A stretch of 16,638 nt of DNA from Clostridiales bacterium (GTDB lineage Bacteria; Bacillota; Clostridia; Christensenellales; CAG-917). Of this stretch, positions 15,442 through 16,638 are shown in pieces. The notes beneath the pieces were generated by a model that worked only from the letters and a program-made list of their open reading frames with translations, ran no database searches and was not told the DNA's origin. The stretch lies in the NCBI GenBank assembly GCA_012800805.1, contig JAAZIO010000085.1, forward strand, positions 1 through 16,638. The letters are read 5' to 3'. Position 1 is the stretch's first letter. Every line of letters begins with the position of its first letter. A program made the translations under genes and the position numbers.

Positions 15442-16511
15442 ACGAGACTTTAAACCCCGAAAGAACCATATACAACCGTCAAATGGCGATATTTATATTC
15501 TGCATCGCTATTCTTGCAAAGCTTGCGGACCTGCCCGCTTTGCTGACACGGCAGGTGCAGTCCTCCGCGTTTATTCTTATAGCCATCTACTGCGTTCTTG
15601 AGGTTATCGTGTTCGTGTTCATTTATCTATTCGCCGTGGGAAGAGGCGTTGAATATCTGAACCGCTCTCACCCGGCCGTAAAGATACCGATTTACGCCAT
15701 ACTGTTTCTGCTTTTAATATTTAAGCTGTTTTTTTTATCCACATACGCGATAAACGTCGTTACCGACCTCTTCTTTGACACAATCGACCCCGTGATAATA
15801 GTTATGACGATGTTCCCGATTATCGCTTTCATGGTAAAAAAAGGCATTCAGCCGATTGCGCGAACTGCGGAATTCTTCTTTTTGATATGTTTTTTGATGA
15901 TAGCCTTTATCTTTATGTTCCTTGACACGGAGGTAAACTTTAACCGCCTGAAACCGATTTTTACGGATGCCCCCGCAAAAATACTGGATAAGGGGCTAAG
16001 CGTGGGACTGTTTTTCGGCGACACGACAAGTTTTCTTTTGGTTATGCTGAGAAAACACCAAAAAAACTATGTACCCGTTTCGTTATTTTTTTCTTACTTG
16101 CTGGTTATAGCGATAACCGCTCTTTCGATTGCGATATTCGGCAATGCCCTGTCAATCAGCCAAAACATCATAGTGGAGCTTGTAACATACAACCAGATAG
16201 TGGCAATTATTGGAAGATTGCAATGGATAGGCCTTATCCCGATAATGATTCTTATAACTGTTGACCTGTCCTTTCTGTTTTGGGGGACGGCTGAAGCGCT
16301 CACCGGCATAATCAAAAAGAGGGAAATAGCAACCTATGTGGTGCTTTTGACTCTTTTGATTCCTCTGCTTGCAATCAGCAACTATGAAAGAATATTTGAG
16401 TTTTCGACGGGTCCAGTAGGCTATATATCTTTTGCACTGAGCTTCCTGCTTCCCATTGTCTGCTATATAATGCTCTGCGTGCTTAGGAGGAAATATGCGA
16501 AGGTTAATTAA
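15438..16511 (+). CDS. Spore germination permease-like subunit, GerB family
   Basis: This is the B subunit of the same germination receptor, a member of the amino acid/polyamine permease-like Spore_permease family (PF03845) that is thought to bind the germinant. The 357 residues contain about ten hydrophobic segments (about 15-36, 43-67, 83-105, 116-134, 144-162, 187-205, 213-236, 262-288, 299-313 and 327-349), close to the usual length. The short N-terminus before helix 1 (NPERTIYNRQMAIFI) is typical of the family. The ATG overlaps the gerA stop and follows an AGGAGG site inside gerA, so the two are coupled. Its own end overlaps the next gene by 17 bases. Confidence 0.93.
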   Translation: MNETLNPERTIYNRQMAIFIFCIAILAKLADLPALLTRQVQSSAFILIAIYCVLEVIVFVFIYLFAVGRGVEYLNRSHPAVKIPIYAILFLLLIFKLFFLSTYAINVVTDLFFDTIDPVIIVMTMFPIIAFMVKKGIQPIARTAEFFFLICFLMIAFIFMFLDTEVNFNRLKPIFTDAPAKILDKGLSVGLFFGDTTSFLLVMLRKHQKNYVPVSLFFSYLLVIAITALSIAIFGNALSISQNIIVELVTYNQIVAIIGRLQWIGLIPIMILITVDLSFLFWGTAEALTGIIKKREIATYVVLLTLLIPLLAISNYERIFEFSTGPVGYISFALSFLLPIVCYIMLCVLRRKYAKVN

Positions 16512-16638
16512 GTCCAAGACCATATTCTTCTTGCTGCTGGCGCTCGTCTGCTCCCTGCTTTGGAGGCTTGTCAACCCAAGTTCAATAAGCAACTCCTCCA
16601 TTGTGCTGGGTATTGCGATAGACTATAAAGACGGGATA
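16495..16638 (+). CDS. Spore germination receptor C subunit (GerC family), N-terminal fragment
   Basis: The first 48 codons of a third ger gene are present before the window ends. ATG 16495 follows AGGAGG with four bases between. The start is basic (MRRLIKSK), then a hydrophobic stretch to about residue 26, then SIVLGIAIDYKDG, the usual opening strand of GerC proteins. GerC is the lipoprotein subunit that completes the receptor on the outer face of the inner spore membrane. The only Cys, residue 19 in LALVCS, is preceded by Val and is not a standard lipobox. Position after gerA and gerB supports the call strongly. Confidence 0.85.
   Translation, partial: MRRLIKSKTIFFLLLALVCSLLWRLVNPSSISNSSIVLGIAIDYKDGI

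Noticed and set aside
16152..16601. 149-codon minus-strand frame
   Set aside because: It is antisense to gerB and the start of the gerC-like gene, both strongly supported by family motifs and overlapping starts.

Overview
The window looks like a chromosomal segment of an endospore-forming member of the Firmicutes, most likely an uncultured gut-type Clostridia lineage. The reasons are a spore germination receptor operon of the GerA/GerB/GerC type, Gram-positive lipoprotein signal peptides, strong AGGAGG-type ribosome binding sites, TTGACA/TATAAT promoters, an ECF-type vitamin transporter S component and AT-rich intergenic DNA. No phage, insertion sequence, CRISPR or RNA gene was recognised.

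Layout, left to right. (1) 1-2149, minus: a very large unrecognised lipoprotein running off the left edge, with a perfect consensus promoter and biased codon use. (2) 2406-3125, minus: a FabG-like short-chain reductase resembling the YmfI type that acts on elongation factor P. (3) 3126-3796: about 670 bases without a gene, holding a degenerate AT-rich repeat array. (4) 3820-5298, minus: a second lipoprotein with its own terminator; a small unrecognised gene (5449-5670) points the other way. (5) 6997-5701, minus: an ECF S component and a two-helix membrane protein with a PH-like tail, apparently one operon from a promoter that predicts a leaderless mRNA. (6) 9818-7206, minus: argG-argH, the last two steps of arginine synthesis. 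argH carries an in-frame TAG at a conserved Glu position. (7) 9819-10307: a regulatory and repeat-rich gap with a candidate ARG box and the purA terminator. (8) 12988-10308, minus: purB-purA, overlapping by four bases, from a perfect promoter lying partly inside the upstream gene. (9) 13883-13086, minus: a metal-dependent amidohydrolase. (10) 14005 to the right edge, plus: gerA-gerB-gerC germination receptor genes, overlapping start to stop, the last cut by the window.

How the genes work together: PurA makes adenylosuccinate and PurB cleaves it to AMP; ArgG makes argininosuccinate and ArgH cleaves it to arginine. PurB and ArgH belong to the same fumarate-releasing lyase superfamily. GerA, GerB and GerC subunits normally assemble into one inner-membrane nutrient receptor of the spore.

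I did not find a convincing new multi-gene system. The observations most worth following are the amber codon in argH, the repeat array at 3164-3636, the predicted leaderless ECF transporter mRNA and the highly optimised unknown lipoprotein.
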